This document shows, piece after piece, positions 5,481-13,892 of a stretch of 37,384 nt of DNA. Source of the DNA: Bacteriovoracaceae bacterium. Its GTDB lineage: Bacteria; Bdellovibrionota; Bacteriovoracia; Bacteriovoracales; Bacteriovoracaceae. The notes beneath the pieces were generated by a model. That model saw nothing but the letters and a program-made list of their open reading frames with translations. It was not told the origin of the DNA and ran no database searches. Where the stretch lies: NCBI GenBank assembly GCA_029865945.1, contig JARXAH010000010.1, positions 1 through 37,384 on the forward strand. The letters are read 5' to 3'. Both the position numbers and the translations under genes were made by a program. The stretch's first letter is position 1. Each line of letters begins with the position of its first letter.

Positions 5481-5638
5481 GACTTTGAAAAATGGAAGCT
5501 ACAAATTCGGCATATAAGTTCATGTTTTTCATCTGGATGATTCCTAATCCATTTAGCATGGTAAATGAACCCAGCATTGAGAGGTTGTGATTCAAAGAAT
5601 CTTTTCCTTGGTACATCTGGTAATGGCCACTTGGATGC
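5477..5638 (-). pseudogene. possible decayed ORF fragment
   Basis: Within the 305-nt gap 5426-5730, one minus-strand frame of 53 codons reads like protein (KWPLPDVPRKRFFESQPLN, then AGFIYHAKWIRNHPDEKHEL). It lacks any ATG, GTG or TTG start and is bounded by stops at both ends; its own stop falls inside the mazEF -35 element. I do not recognise the family. It may be the end of a gene interrupted when mazEF arrived, or chance. The rest of the gap holds only GTCTA-N6-TAGAC followed by T5 (5661-5681), a weak terminator-like hairpin before recD2. Confidence 0.25.
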
Positions 5639-5730
5639 CTAGGCGTACTTTAAGTCGTGCGTCTATAATTTTAGACTTTTTGAACAACCCTTTGCTTGGC
5701 TTTCTCTTTCAGAGTCACTAAATTAGTTTC

Positions 5731-8244
5731 ATGGAAGAATCATTATTTAGTGGTGTTGTCGAGCGCATTACCTTTCACAATCCGGAAAATGGTTGGTCGG
5801 TGATCCGCGTCTCCGCCATGCATGATCCCAAAAATATTGTCACCGTGGTCTTGCACCAAGCAGAAGTTTTTGCAGGGGCGTCCATGGATTTTTATGGCGA
5901 GTGGGCCGATCATCCACAACACGGCCGCCAATTTAAAGCATCTAAAGTAATTGAAAAAATGCCTTCCACCAATTTGGCCTTAGAAAAATATTTGGGATCG
6001 GGACTCATCAAAGGCGTGGGCCCCGTCATTGCCAATCGCATCGTCAAACAATTCAAAGAAAAAACTCTCGATATTTTTGAACATAAAATTCAAGACCTAA
6101 AAAAAGTGAAAGGCATTTCTCCTAAAAAATTAGTGGCCATCAAAGAATCCTGGGAAAAACACAAATCCATTCGCGAAGTCATGATTTTTTTGCAAGATCA
6201 CAACGTGAGTCCGCACTTCGCCGTTAAAATTTTTAAAGCTTACGGTGCGAACTCGATTAAACGCGTGCTTGCCAATCCTTATGATTTGGCCCGCGACATA
6301 TTCGGCATTGGGTTTTTATCGGCCGATCGTATTGCCCTTGCGCTCAAAATTCCCAAAGACAGTGATATTCGTATTCGCGCTGCCGTCGAACACACCCTTC
6401 AAAGTGCCCGCGAGGAAGGCCACTGCTATTTACTACTTAATCAGATGGTTACAAACACCAAAGAATTAATTGAGCTGCAAGACGAGGATTACTTAGTTAC
6501 GGATCAGCTAGAATTCATGCTCAAAGAAAAATTGATTCAAAAACGAAACCTCACGGACTACACGCTCCATCAAGTGGTGGAGGCCTACTATGCGAATTCG
6601 CTCTTCTATGATGAAAACTATGTATCCAAAAGAGTAAAAGAGTTGTCTCGCCAAAAAGACGACAGCGATGAACCGCGCATCCAAAAATGGGTGAGTCTTT
6701 TTTGCGAAAAAGAAAAAATTCAATTAAGTGATGAGCAACAAGATGCCGTCGTGCAAATGGCCCAGCATTCCTTTGGTATTTTGACCGGTGGCCCTGGTTG
6801 TGGAAAGACGACCACCACACGCGTGCTCGTGCGACTTTTTTTAGCGATGAAAAAACGAGTGCTCTTGGCCGCTCCTACTGGCCGGGCCGCTCAGCGCATG
6901 GGGGAAGTCATTGGGCTACCCGCTAAAACGATTCATCGACTTCTCGAATTTGCGCCTCACTTGGGTGGATTTAAAAAACGAGAAGAAGAACCACTTGAAG
7001 GTGATGTAATTATTATTGATGAAACGTCCATGCTTGATGTCCATCTCACGGCCTCAGTTCTTCGCGCCGTTCCTGATCATATGCAAGTCATTTTCATCGG
7101 TGATGCGGATCAATTGCCCTCTGTTGGCCCAGGACAAATTTTAAAAGATCTCATTTTGTCTAAGGCGGTACCAACATTTAAGCTCACTAAAATTTTTCGT
7201 CAGGCCGAAGAGTCGCTCATCATTAAATATGCTCACGAAATGAATAAAGGACAAGTTCCCCAAATTCCCTCGCCCTTTGAATTTCCAGAAATGTGGAAAG
7301 ATAAAACGAGTTGCCTCTTTATCGATGCGGAAGAAGCCACCCATGAACAACTGCAATTCATTCAGCGCGCCAAGCAAGTGATTCGTAAATTAAAAACCAG
7401 TGAAGAAAAAAGTTCTAAGCAAATAGTTTCGGAGAAAGGATTTGTAGGGGAGTTGTCGCTCAACGAACATCGGGAATTAGAGCTTTCCAAAAATGAAACG
7501 CAATCCCTGCCAGAGTCAGAAGCGTTTCAAATTCCCCACAAGTTTAAACACGTCAATTGGGAGAAATTATCCCGGGCCGATAATGAACTAGACGAATTGA
7601 GTGCGATGCTTAAAAAAATTTCTCCTTTCTCCGCTCTCAACTACGGCCTTACGGCCCAGCAAACGATTCTCAAACTCGTCACCGAAACAATTGCTAAATA
7701 TTATTCCAGCGACATGGAGATTCAAATTTTATCGCCTCAAGTGCGCGGCTCCCTGGGCACACAAACACTCAACGAATTGTTGCAGTTAAATCTTAATCCC
7801 CCTCATCCCCATAAGAGTCAAGTTCAAATCGCGAGTCGACTCTTTCGCTTAGGCGATAGGGTGATCCAAACGAAAAATAATTACGACTTAAATGTGTTTA
7901 ATGGTGATATTGGAAAAATTGTGGATATCGATCATGAAGAGGGAACACTAACGGTTGCCTATCAAGATACCGAAGTGATTTATCCCAAAGAAGATGCTCT
8001 TGAATTGCAACTCTCTTACGCCATTACCATTCATAAATCTCAAGGTAGTGAGTTTCCTTGTGTGATCATTCCCATCGCCACTCAGCATTTTAAAATGCTT
8101 TATAGAAATCTGATTTACACTGGGCTAACTCGGGCAAAAACCTTATGCATTTTTGTAGGACAAAGGCGCGCGCTCACCATGGGCATTCATAATTTATCAA
8201 TCAAAGAACGACAGACGGCGCTTAAGCAGATTTTGCAACACTAA
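5731..8244 (+). CDS. recD2: RecD2-family 5'-3' DNA helicase
   Basis: RecD2 is a superfamily 1B helicase that unwinds DNA 5' to 3' in repair and replication-fork processing without RecBC. The N-terminal third has helix-hairpin-helix segments (LGSGLIKGVGPVIANRIV, VKGISPKKL). The helicase core shows the Walker A GGPGCGKT (353-360), motif Ia APTGRAAQRM, Walker B IIIDET (D430-E431), motif III GDADQLPSVGPG (457-468), KIFRQ, motif V TIHKSQGSEF (766-775) and motif VI GLTRAK. At 837 aa it is longer than D. radiodurans RecD2 (715). The excess is a charged, low-complexity insertion at about 545-640 between FRQ and the ILSPQ strand. The start ATG 5731 has no strong ribosome-binding site. It converges with the next gene, 2 nt apart. 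Confidence 0.93.
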   Translation: MEESLFSGVVERITFHNPENGWSVIRVSAMHDPKNIVTVVLHQAEVFAGASMDFYGEWADHPQHGRQFKASKVIEKMPSTNLALEKYLGSGLIKGVGPVIANRIVKQFKEKTLDIFEHKIQDLKKVKGISPKKLVAIKESWEKHKSIREVMIFLQDHNVSPHFAVKIFKAYGANSIKRVLANPYDLARDIFGIGFLSADRIALALKIPKDSDIRIRAAVEHTLQSAREEGHCYLLLNQMVTNTKELIELQDEDYLVTDQLEFMLKEKLIQKRNLTDYTLHQVVEAYYANSLFYDENYVSKRVKELSRQKDDSDEPRIQKWVSLFCEKEKIQLSDEQQDAVVQMAQHSFGILTGGPGCGKTTTTRVLVRLFLAMKKRVLLAAPTGRAAQRMGEVIGLPAKTIHRLLEFAPHLGGFKKREEEPLEGDVIIIDETSMLDVHLTASVLRAVPDHMQVIFIGDADQLPSVGPGQILKDLILSKAVPTFKLTKIFRQAEESLIIKYAHEMNKGQVPQIPSPFEFPEMWKDKTSCLFIDAEEATHEQLQFIQRAKQVIRKLKTSEEKSSKQIVSEKGFVGELSLNEHRELELSKNETQSLPESEAFQIPHKFKHVNWEKLSRADNELDELSAMLKKISPFSALNYGLTAQQTILKLVTETIAKYYSSDMEIQILSPQVRGSLGTQTLNELLQLNLNPPHPHKSQVQIASRLFRLGDRVIQTKNNYDLNVFNGDIGKIVDIDHEEGTLTVAYQDTEVIYPKEDALELQLSYAITIHKSQGSEFPCVIIPIATQHFKMLYRNLIYTGLTRAKTLCIFVGQRRALTMGIHNLSIKERQTALKQILQH

Positions 8245-8246
8245 GT

Positions 8247-10163
8247 TTACCAATTCACAATGTAATCGAAGCGCAGTTCATTACTGCTAGCAAATTGCCA
8301 ATCATAGTTTTTGTGTTCGCCACCAAGTTCAATGGAATTATTTTTAGGAAGTTCATAAACGCGAAATTTTAACGTGGACGTGTAGACGTTATTTTTATCA
8401 TTCCCATTAATGAGCAATCTTTGAACTTTTTGGGAGCCATAAAATTTAATTTTATTATTTTCAAAGATAAACTCAAACTTAGCTCCCCACAAAGAATGAT
8501 AGCTTTTATTTTCTTTTTCATAGAAATACTGTTGCTCAAGGTCTGCATACAGATTAAAAGACCATAAATCCGAAGGAGAAACAGATCCCCCCACTAAAAA
8601 ATTGAGATGATAATATTTGGCATTAAAATTTTTTGAATACTCACCTCGCGACCAAGCAGAGGAGAGAGCGTAGGAGGGCCTAGGCATAAGTAGCTGCATA
8701 GGATTCAAAACTGAAACATTAAAAAATTCAAAAGATTGGATGATAAGAGAGTTATTTTGATGATAATTTCTCAACTCGGTAGTAAAAAAACTAAAATTTG
8801 AATTAGGCAAAAAACCAATGCTTTTATCCATGAATTTATGCACGCCTGGAGAAAACATCAATTGATGATAAGATTTATCAATATTTCCAAAACTAAGGAC
8901 ACCTTCTTCTAATCTTAATTGATGCATGGGGTGGGCCAAGAGTGGACTATAGTTGGCCTGAACCAAATTATCTTCGTCTTTTTTATTGGTGGGGGGATAT
9001 TTTGATCTTGCGTTGAGTACTTCTTTAGCGAAGGTATTAATTTCAAAATGGTCTAATTTGCTTCGCTTCTTTTTTGAATTAAATAAATCCACGTCAATGA
9101 GGACATCAAGAATTTCTTGGGATTCGTGGCCAGTCAAATTTTCACTCTTGATTAAATCCAATATTTGAAATTGTTCAGTCTTTTTTAAATGACTAAATTT
9201 ATATTTCAACTTAGTTTGCAGCGAAGGAACGTATTTTTCGCTCTCAATCAGATCTTCATGTTTTAGTATTTTCAGTGTCTCATGAGGCAGCACAATCAAA
9301 TTTTTTGGTAGAAAATTTTTTTGAGGGACGATGGAATTAATCACATCGAGTAAAACATAGGAGCAATTTCTATCAAAGAAATAATATCGAAAGCGGGATG
9401 TATTTTTCAATTCCCATAGATGATCCGCCAGATTTTCCCGCTCATCATCTGATAATGTTAATTTATATTCCCAAAGATCTCTTAACTCCATATTGTTATA
9501 TTCAAAAATCTTTTGATAGTAAGGTCCTTCTACAAAGGCGCCTTGAAATTTTCCCATTAGTCCGTGAGTTACATACCTCAACGTACTTGTGGATTCAGGT
9601 ACATCGGCACCAAAACCAACAATTAAGCTCAAATAATCATCATTTGTTTTTGAGCGAAATTTTAAAAAGGTATGTCCCATCACGGAGGCCGGATTTCCAA
9701 GATAATGAGACGCAAAAACGATTTCAATAGATTCATTTTCTGTATTTTTTTTCCACATTTGATACGCTGGGCATTTCACGTGAGAGTAGTCAGGAATAGG
9801 AAAATTTTTCTTTAATAACTTTAATCGATAGGGAAATAGGCAAACTGGATGTCCTATTTTTTTAGTCAAGAAGGCGGCAGGATTTTGAAAAATAGCGATG
9901 CTTTCCACTAATTCATCATAGGCATTATTCGCACCGTTCTTTGATAAGAAAAAAGGAGAATCCGCTTCCATTCTCGATAGGTCTTTTCCCTTTTCATCAT
10001 AATGTAAATATTTTTTCCAAGTCTTTGATTGGGAAAAATTCATGGTGTCCGAATTTAAAATCTGAGGAAAACTGTAGGGTAAGAAAAATATATTCAAAAA
10101 AAATAAAAAAAAATAAAAAATTATATTTAACATGTTAGGATTTAATCTAATCATAAAACACAT
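8247..10163 (-). CDS. DUF4105 (Lnb_N-like) protein with C-terminal outer-membrane barrel
   Basis: Residues about 45-290 carry the DUF4105 signature: TWKKYLHYD, the HYLGNPASVMGHTFLKF block, EYNNMELRDLWEYKL and FFDRNCSYVLLDVI. This family includes the lipoprotein N-acyltransferase Lnb of Gram-positive bacteria, where the conserved His/Cys pair is thought to be catalytic; H and C are present here (GHTF, RNCSY). Whether the Gram-negative members do that reaction is not known to me. An N-terminal hydrophobic segment is a signal peptide. The last 250 residues alternate polar and aromatic strands and end in FDYIVNW, as outer-membrane barrels do. The start is uncertain: ATGs at 10163, 10154 and 10133 are possible, none with a clear ribosome-binding site. 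It diverges from the gene at 10175. Confidence 0.8.
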   Translation of the reverse strand: MCFMIRLNPNMLNIIFYFFLFFLNIFFLPYSFPQILNSDTMNFSQSKTWKKYLHYDEKGKDLSRMEADSPFFLSKNGANNAYDELVESIAIFQNPAAFLTKKIGHPVCLFPYRLKLLKKNFPIPDYSHVKCPAYQMWKKNTENESIEIVFASHYLGNPASVMGHTFLKFRSKTNDDYLSLIVGFGADVPESTSTLRYVTHGLMGKFQGAFVEGPYYQKIFEYNNMELRDLWEYKLTLSDDERENLADHLWELKNTSRFRYYFFDRNCSYVLLDVINSIVPQKNFLPKNLIVLPHETLKILKHEDLIESEKYVPSLQTKLKYKFSHLKKTEQFQILDLIKSENLTGHESQEILDVLIDVDLFNSKKKRSKLDHFEINTFAKEVLNARSKYPPTNKKDEDNLVQANYSPLLAHPMHQLRLEEGVLSFGNIDKSYHQLMFSPGVHKFMDKSIGFLPNSNFSFFTTELRNYHQNNSLIIQSFEFFNVSVLNPMQLLMPRPSYALSSAWSRGEYSKNFNAKYYHLNFLVGGSVSPSDLWSFNLYADLEQQYFYEKENKSYHSLWGAKFEFIFENNKIKFYGSQKVQRLLINGNDKNNVYTSTLKFRVYELPKNNSIELGGEHKNYDWQFASSNELRFDYIVNW

Positions 10164-10174
10164 AGGAATATAAA

Positions 10175-10732
10175 ATGAAATTCATGAAATTCTCTCTTTT
10201 CTTTTTTTTGTCATTTTTTTCTTTAATGGCCAACGCCTTAGATTCTTCTCGCTGCTCAAGTTTTTTAAATAACGGAATGTGGAAGCGATATAAATATATG
10301 GGGATTGATAATCCTGTGACCAAAGCAACAAAGAATGAAGGAATTTCTAAGGGAACTTTTGTTACTTCTTCTGAACAAAGCACCGGTATTTCTGATCCCA
10401 AATATTGGACGAATGTTTCGTCTAGTTCTTCGCAGGGAACGAGTTCGTGGGGGGATTGTCGTTTGTTGGGATTAAATAATTTAAAAAATATGAGAGATAA
10501 CTATTTCAATGAACATGCCGCAGAAATATTTGCCGACATCTCAAAAGGTGATGGACATTTTTTGAGTGTGCTCTCTAGCTTTTCGCTTTGTGATCAGATT
10601 TCTTTGCAAGCATACAATCTAAAATTGCGTCAAAATATCGGTGTTCTTACTACTTCAAAAACACCGATCGTAGAAATTGATTCCCTCATTTCGAATGATG
10701 AAATTTTAAAAGAAAGTTGTTACGTTTTCTAA
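10175..10732 (+). CDS. exported DUF3015-like protein
   Basis: This 185-residue protein has a clear signal peptide (about 1-21, ending MANA). The middle and C-terminal part show TSSWGDCRLLGLNNLKNMRD, NEHAAEIFADISKGDGHFLS and LSSFSLCD. This resembles DUF3015, a periplasmic family common in Bdellovibrio and other proteobacteria, with a serine-rich linker at about 80-90. Function is unknown. It is divergent from the DUF4105 gene, with their 5' ends within about 40 nt, so they may share a regulatory region. It overlaps the 3' end of the next gene by 4 nt in convergent orientation. Confidence 0.7.
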   Translation: MKFMKFSLFFFLSFFSLMANALDSSRCSSFLNNGMWKRYKYMGIDNPVTKATKNEGISKGTFVTSSEQSTGISDPKYWTNVSSSSSQGTSSWGDCRLLGLNNLKNMRDNYFNEHAAEIFADISKGDGHFLSVLSSFSLCDQISLQAYNLKLRQNIGVLTTSKTPIVEIDSLISNDEILKESCYVF

Positions 10733-11277
10733 TTTCTAGATCCGTATTCATGATGTTTACATTCGTATTTTTCACTCAAGGCCTTGCCATTACCCGTGTG
10801 CATTCCAAAGATGTTAGTTCCGCTCTCAACACGCAATAACCCATCATAAGTAATGAAGTCATAGGTACAAGGAATTTCAGCGCCCTCAACTTTCCAAACA
10901 GCGAGATATTTTTCACCTATTTTTTCAAAATAGTTTTCTCGAATTCCACCAACATCTTCATCATCTGTTTCTAAAACACAATCAAAATTGAGTGGTAAAA
11001 TCTGGTTGGCGCGAATGATCGAACGCATCATGGTAATGGGTTTATTGTCGTCTTGAGATAAGGCAATCGTGAGCGGCCCTCGTCCAATAATTTTACCCAT
11101 GAGCCGATTTTCTTCATCGATACTAAATTTCAGTGTTCTCATTTTATCGCGAGCATCGCAGACTAAAGGTAATTGTGCTCTATGAATATTTTGACTGTTT
11201 TGACCAAAAAGAGACGCGTGATAGCAAATTATCCAGAGTAAAATTATTTTTTCTAGCACAATCAATTTCCTCATCAT
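10729..11277 (-). CDS. exported protein of unknown function
   Basis: This 182-residue protein has an N-terminal hydrophobic signal (about 8-25, ending SLFGQ). Four Cys in the mature part (VCDARD, FDCVLE, PCTYDF, YECKHH) could form two disulfides in the periplasm. ATG 11277 has GGGAG 7 nt upstream. I recognise no family. The composition resembles the other small exported beta-rich proteins in this window (33601, 31754, 25254), which all begin their mature part with a short segment around a Cys. Confidence 0.6.
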   Translation of the reverse strand: MMRKLIVLEKIILLWIICYHASLFGQNSQNIHRAQLPLVCDARDKMRTLKFSIDEENRLMGKIIGRGPLTIALSQDDNKPITMMRSIIRANQILPLNFDCVLETDDEDVGGIRENYFEKIGEKYLAVWKVEGAEIPCTYDFITYDGLLRVESGTNIFGMHTGNGKALSEKYECKHHEYGSRN

Positions 11278-11354
11278 ATTTTTTCTCCCAAAAAAAATGT
11301 TTTAAACTGGCGATCCATAAAATAAAAAACTAGATTTACCAAATAAAATAATCA

Positions 11355-12587
11355 TTAATGTATTTTTTTTAAGGTTGTAAGGTCACTATTATAGATACTG
11401 TACCAACCTTGCGGTTCTTGTGGTGGGTCTCCAAGCATCGCGTCACCCTTTTCCCATTGTCTTTTTCCAGGGATTGGTCTTGATTCACCGGCCCATGACC
11501 AGAAGAGAAGTCCACTCACTTTTATTCCCTTTTCACTCATTGCCCTTTCTAATTCTTCTTTGATGAAGGAAAAAAATGCATCTCTTCTTTCCGTTCCCGC
11601 ATCAGCACTCAGCGATTCCCCATCTCTCGCCAAACCCACTTCTTCCAGCACCATGGGAATTCCCAATTCCTTCGCTAATTCTGCATGGTACGTTATATAA
11701 AAATGCGAAAGCCATTTCATGATGGGCCAAGATATTTTTGCGGCCCACTCAGGCCTGGGAAAATACCATCCCCAGTTTTGGGGCCACAAGTGGACTGTCA
11801 TCCAATCAAATTTTATTTCTTGGTGAAGTCGCCTAAGATCTGTGTAGGTTCCAAAAAAGGGAAGAGGCCCGCTGCCTACACCACCTAAAGAAACACAGGC
11901 GCGCTGATCAATATTTCTCACTCGCTTCGTCGCATCTTTGGCCCACGCCAACAACTGAGAGAAATTTTTTTCTCCCCACGGTGTGGGTTCATTGGCCAAT
12001 TGCCAACAAGCAATCGCCGGATGTCCATTTACCAGACGCACCACTTTCTCTAAAAACTCAAAATAATAATTTTGTGCCTTTTGATTTTCATAAAATTCCA
12101 CCGAAGTCTCAAAAAATTTTTTCATTTCCCAATAGCTACTATCAGCACCAAAGGCAAAAGGAATTGCTTCAAGTTTTTTATCCCAAGCTAAATACTGACT
12201 GAACCCTCCACTCCAATGCCAAAAATTACTGATGACCAAAATCGCTTTCATGTGATGTTGATCGATGGCATTGAGTAAATACACAAGAGCTTCTTGACAC
12301 TCAACTTTCCATTCACCCGGCCTCTCTTCGCAGCTGGGAAGGATTCTTCCCAAGGCCACTTTGGAGTCATCACTTCCTTGAACGCTCGCCATGATCCGAA
12401 GAATTTTTATATGATTTTTTTCAAGAGTGGATAGCTCGCGGTGGAGCCGATTTCGATCGCCGCCTTGAACATGGTCAGGAAGTGCCCAAATGATGGCCTG
12501 CCACAAGTTCATGCCGATAGGAAAAGATGAGTGAGCGTTTGCGCACTTCGAGAAGGAAAGCAAGAGAAGGAGATAAATTTTTTTCAT
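11355..12587 (-). CDS. secreted GH5 glycoside hydrolase, mannanase-like
   Basis: This is a TIM-barrel glycoside hydrolase of family 5, most like subfamily 7 endo-1,4-beta-mannanases that cut mannan backbones. It begins with a signal peptide (MKKIYLLLLLSFSKCANA). Motifs in order are GMNLWQA, KILRIMAS, ILVISNFWHWSGGFSQYLAW, WQLANEPTPWG with the acid/base Glu, MTVHLWPQNWGW, MVLEEVGLARDG with the nucleophile Glu, GLLFWSWAGE and GDPPQEPQGWYSIYNSD. Counted from the GTG at 12593 these are E202 and E318. ATG 12587 is the likelier start, giving 410 aa; no good ribosome-binding site is visible. It follows the small gene at 12606 by 18 nt and is probably coupled to it. Substrate is inferred from motifs only. 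Confidence 0.85.
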   Translation of the reverse strand: MKKIYLLLLLSFSKCANAHSSFPIGMNLWQAIIWALPDHVQGGDRNRLHRELSTLEKNHIKILRIMASVQGSDDSKVALGRILPSCEERPGEWKVECQEALVYLLNAIDQHHMKAILVISNFWHWSGGFSQYLAWDKKLEAIPFAFGADSSYWEMKKFFETSVEFYENQKAQNYYFEFLEKVVRLVNGHPAIACWQLANEPTPWGEKNFSQLLAWAKDATKRVRNIDQRACVSLGGVGSGPLPFFGTYTDLRRLHQEIKFDWMTVHLWPQNWGWYFPRPEWAAKISWPIMKWLSHFYITYHAELAKELGIPMVLEEVGLARDGESLSADAGTERRDAFFSFIKEELERAMSEKGIKVSGLLFWSWAGESRPIPGKRQWEKGDAMLGDPPQEPQGWYSIYNSDLTTLKKIH

Positions 12588-12605
12588 CCCCACATCATGG
12601 ACGGA

Positions 12606-12908
12606 TTATTTCATTTTTTCCATGAGGTCTTTGCGAATTTTAAAAATTTCTTCCGACCAAAGATCGCTTGATCTGCCTTCGATTTCTTTCATCAATTGAA
12701 TGGTTTTTTGAGAATCTTCGTGGATGAGGCCCATGGCGGTACGCAACTTTAAAACTAAATGATGAACTTCAATATTTAATTCATAAGCTGAGAGGGAAGA
12801 GATGTATGTTTCGTAATCATCTTTTTCTTTAGGAAAAGAGAGGTACAAAACATTAGACGGTGCATTCGAGATAACTTTTTTAGATTTCTTTTTTGACGGA
12901 ATTTTCAT
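12606..12908 (-). CDS. small hypothetical protein upstream of the GH5 gene
   Basis: This 100-residue, mostly helical protein has a very basic start (MKIPSKKKSKK). The rest is heptad-like (YELNIEVHHLVLKLRTAMGL, then QLMKEIEGRSSDLWSEEIF). It has no signal peptide and no family I recognise. ATG 12908 has GAGG 8 nt upstream, but that site lies in the 3' arm of a nested hairpin (12917-12953). It probably heads an operon with the GH5 gene 18 nt downstream. It could be a cytoplasmic regulator or a gene unrelated to the hydrolase. Confidence 0.55.
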   Translation of the reverse strand: MKIPSKKKSKKVISNAPSNVLYLSFPKEKDDYETYISSLSAYELNIEVHHLVLKLRTAMGLIHEDSQKTIQLMKEIEGRSSDLWSEEIFKIRKDLMEKMK

Positions 12909-12916
12909 TTCTACAA

Positions 12917-12953
12917 CCTCAGATGTTTGATCGTTACGATCTATCTTCTGAGG
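12917..12953 (-). promoter_or_regulatory. nested hairpin covering the ribosome-binding site of 12908
   Basis: CCTCAGA-N5-GATCG-TTA-CGATC-N5-TCTGAGG is symmetric about position 12935. In the minus-strand mRNA its 3' arm contains the GAGG of the downstream gene, so folding would hide the ribosome-binding site. It could also be a DNA dyad for a repressor. Confidence 0.55.
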
Positions 12954-13061
12954 CGCTTATAGACATTAAAAAACAATCTCTCAATAGAAAAAAAACGTTG
13001 TGTAAAATTTATAAGTGGGCATGGAATAAACTTCACTTCCTGGCCCACCCCATTTTAAAAA

Positions 13062-13646
13062 CTATTTGTTCTTCTTAAACCATTCTTTAGAACCAGTCGT
13101 ATCTGGCTTCATCGTAGCGTCACCTTTCTTCCAACCAGCAGGACATACTTCGCCCACTTTTGCTGTGTGTTGGTAAGCTTCTAACAACCTCAAAGCTTCA
13201 TCGACACTTCTTCCCACTGAAAGATTGTTGATGGTCGCTTGTTGAATCACGTCTTTGTCATCAATAATAAATGATCCACGAAGAGCAACACCGCCCTCAT
13301 TTAAAACTTCAAAAGCGCGCGCCACGTTTTTATTTAGGTCCGCGATGATAGGAAAATTAACTTCGCCAATCCCACCTTCACTGCGGGCCTGCTTGGTCCA
13401 AGCTAAGTGAGAGAAAAAAGAATCCACTGAACAGGCGATCAATTCACAATTGTTGGCCTTAAATTTTGCGGCCGCATCAGAAAATGCCGTGATTTCTGTT
13501 GGGCAAACAAAAGTAAAATCAAGGGGATAAAAGAAGAGAATCTTCCACTTACCTTTGTAATCATTGAGAGAGATTTTTTTTTGCTCTCCATTGACGAGGG
13601 CCGCTTCTTCGAAAAAAGGAGCTTTGTTTCCTACTAATCTTGACAT
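13062..13646 (-). CDS. typical 2-Cys peroxiredoxin (Prx1/AhpC family)
   Basis: This enzyme reduces hydrogen peroxide and organic peroxides with electrons from thioredoxin or AhpF. The 194-residue form starts at ATG 13646, which has GGAGG 4 nt upstream; the longer open frame to 13715 lacks a site. The peroxidatic Cys is C48 in FYPLDFTFVCPTE and the resolving Cys is C168 in GEVCPAGW. A GGIG motif and a terminal KEWF in place of the usual YF suggest a member prone to overoxidation. It is divergent from clpP, 246 nt apart. Without a linked ahpF its reductant is unknown. Confidence 0.93.
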   Translation of the reverse strand: MSRLVGNKAPFFEEAALVNGEQKKISLNDYKGKWKILFFYPLDFTFVCPTEITAFSDAAAKFKANNCELIACSVDSFFSHLAWTKQARSEGGIGEVNFPIIADLNKNVARAFEVLNEGGVALRGSFIIDDKDVIQQATINNLSVGRSVDEALRLLEAYQHTAKVGEVCPAGWKKGDATMKPDTTGSKEWFKKNK

Positions 13647-13892
13647 AAATCCTCCATTAAATGGGTTGAATGTTAAAAAAAAATCGGCAGATACCGAAAA
13701 TAAGTCAATGAACACAATTTACCTTGTTACCTCTTTCAAGGCCATGGCCAAAATATTTACTTAAATATCTACTTTGGCTTTGTAAAAATAGGGGATGGCC
13801 CGATTAGTTGTTGGATAATTGGGTGATCGGAGCGAAAATAGAAGAGCCATCTCTTATCTATTAAATTAAATGTTTTAGCCAAAAGGAAATTT

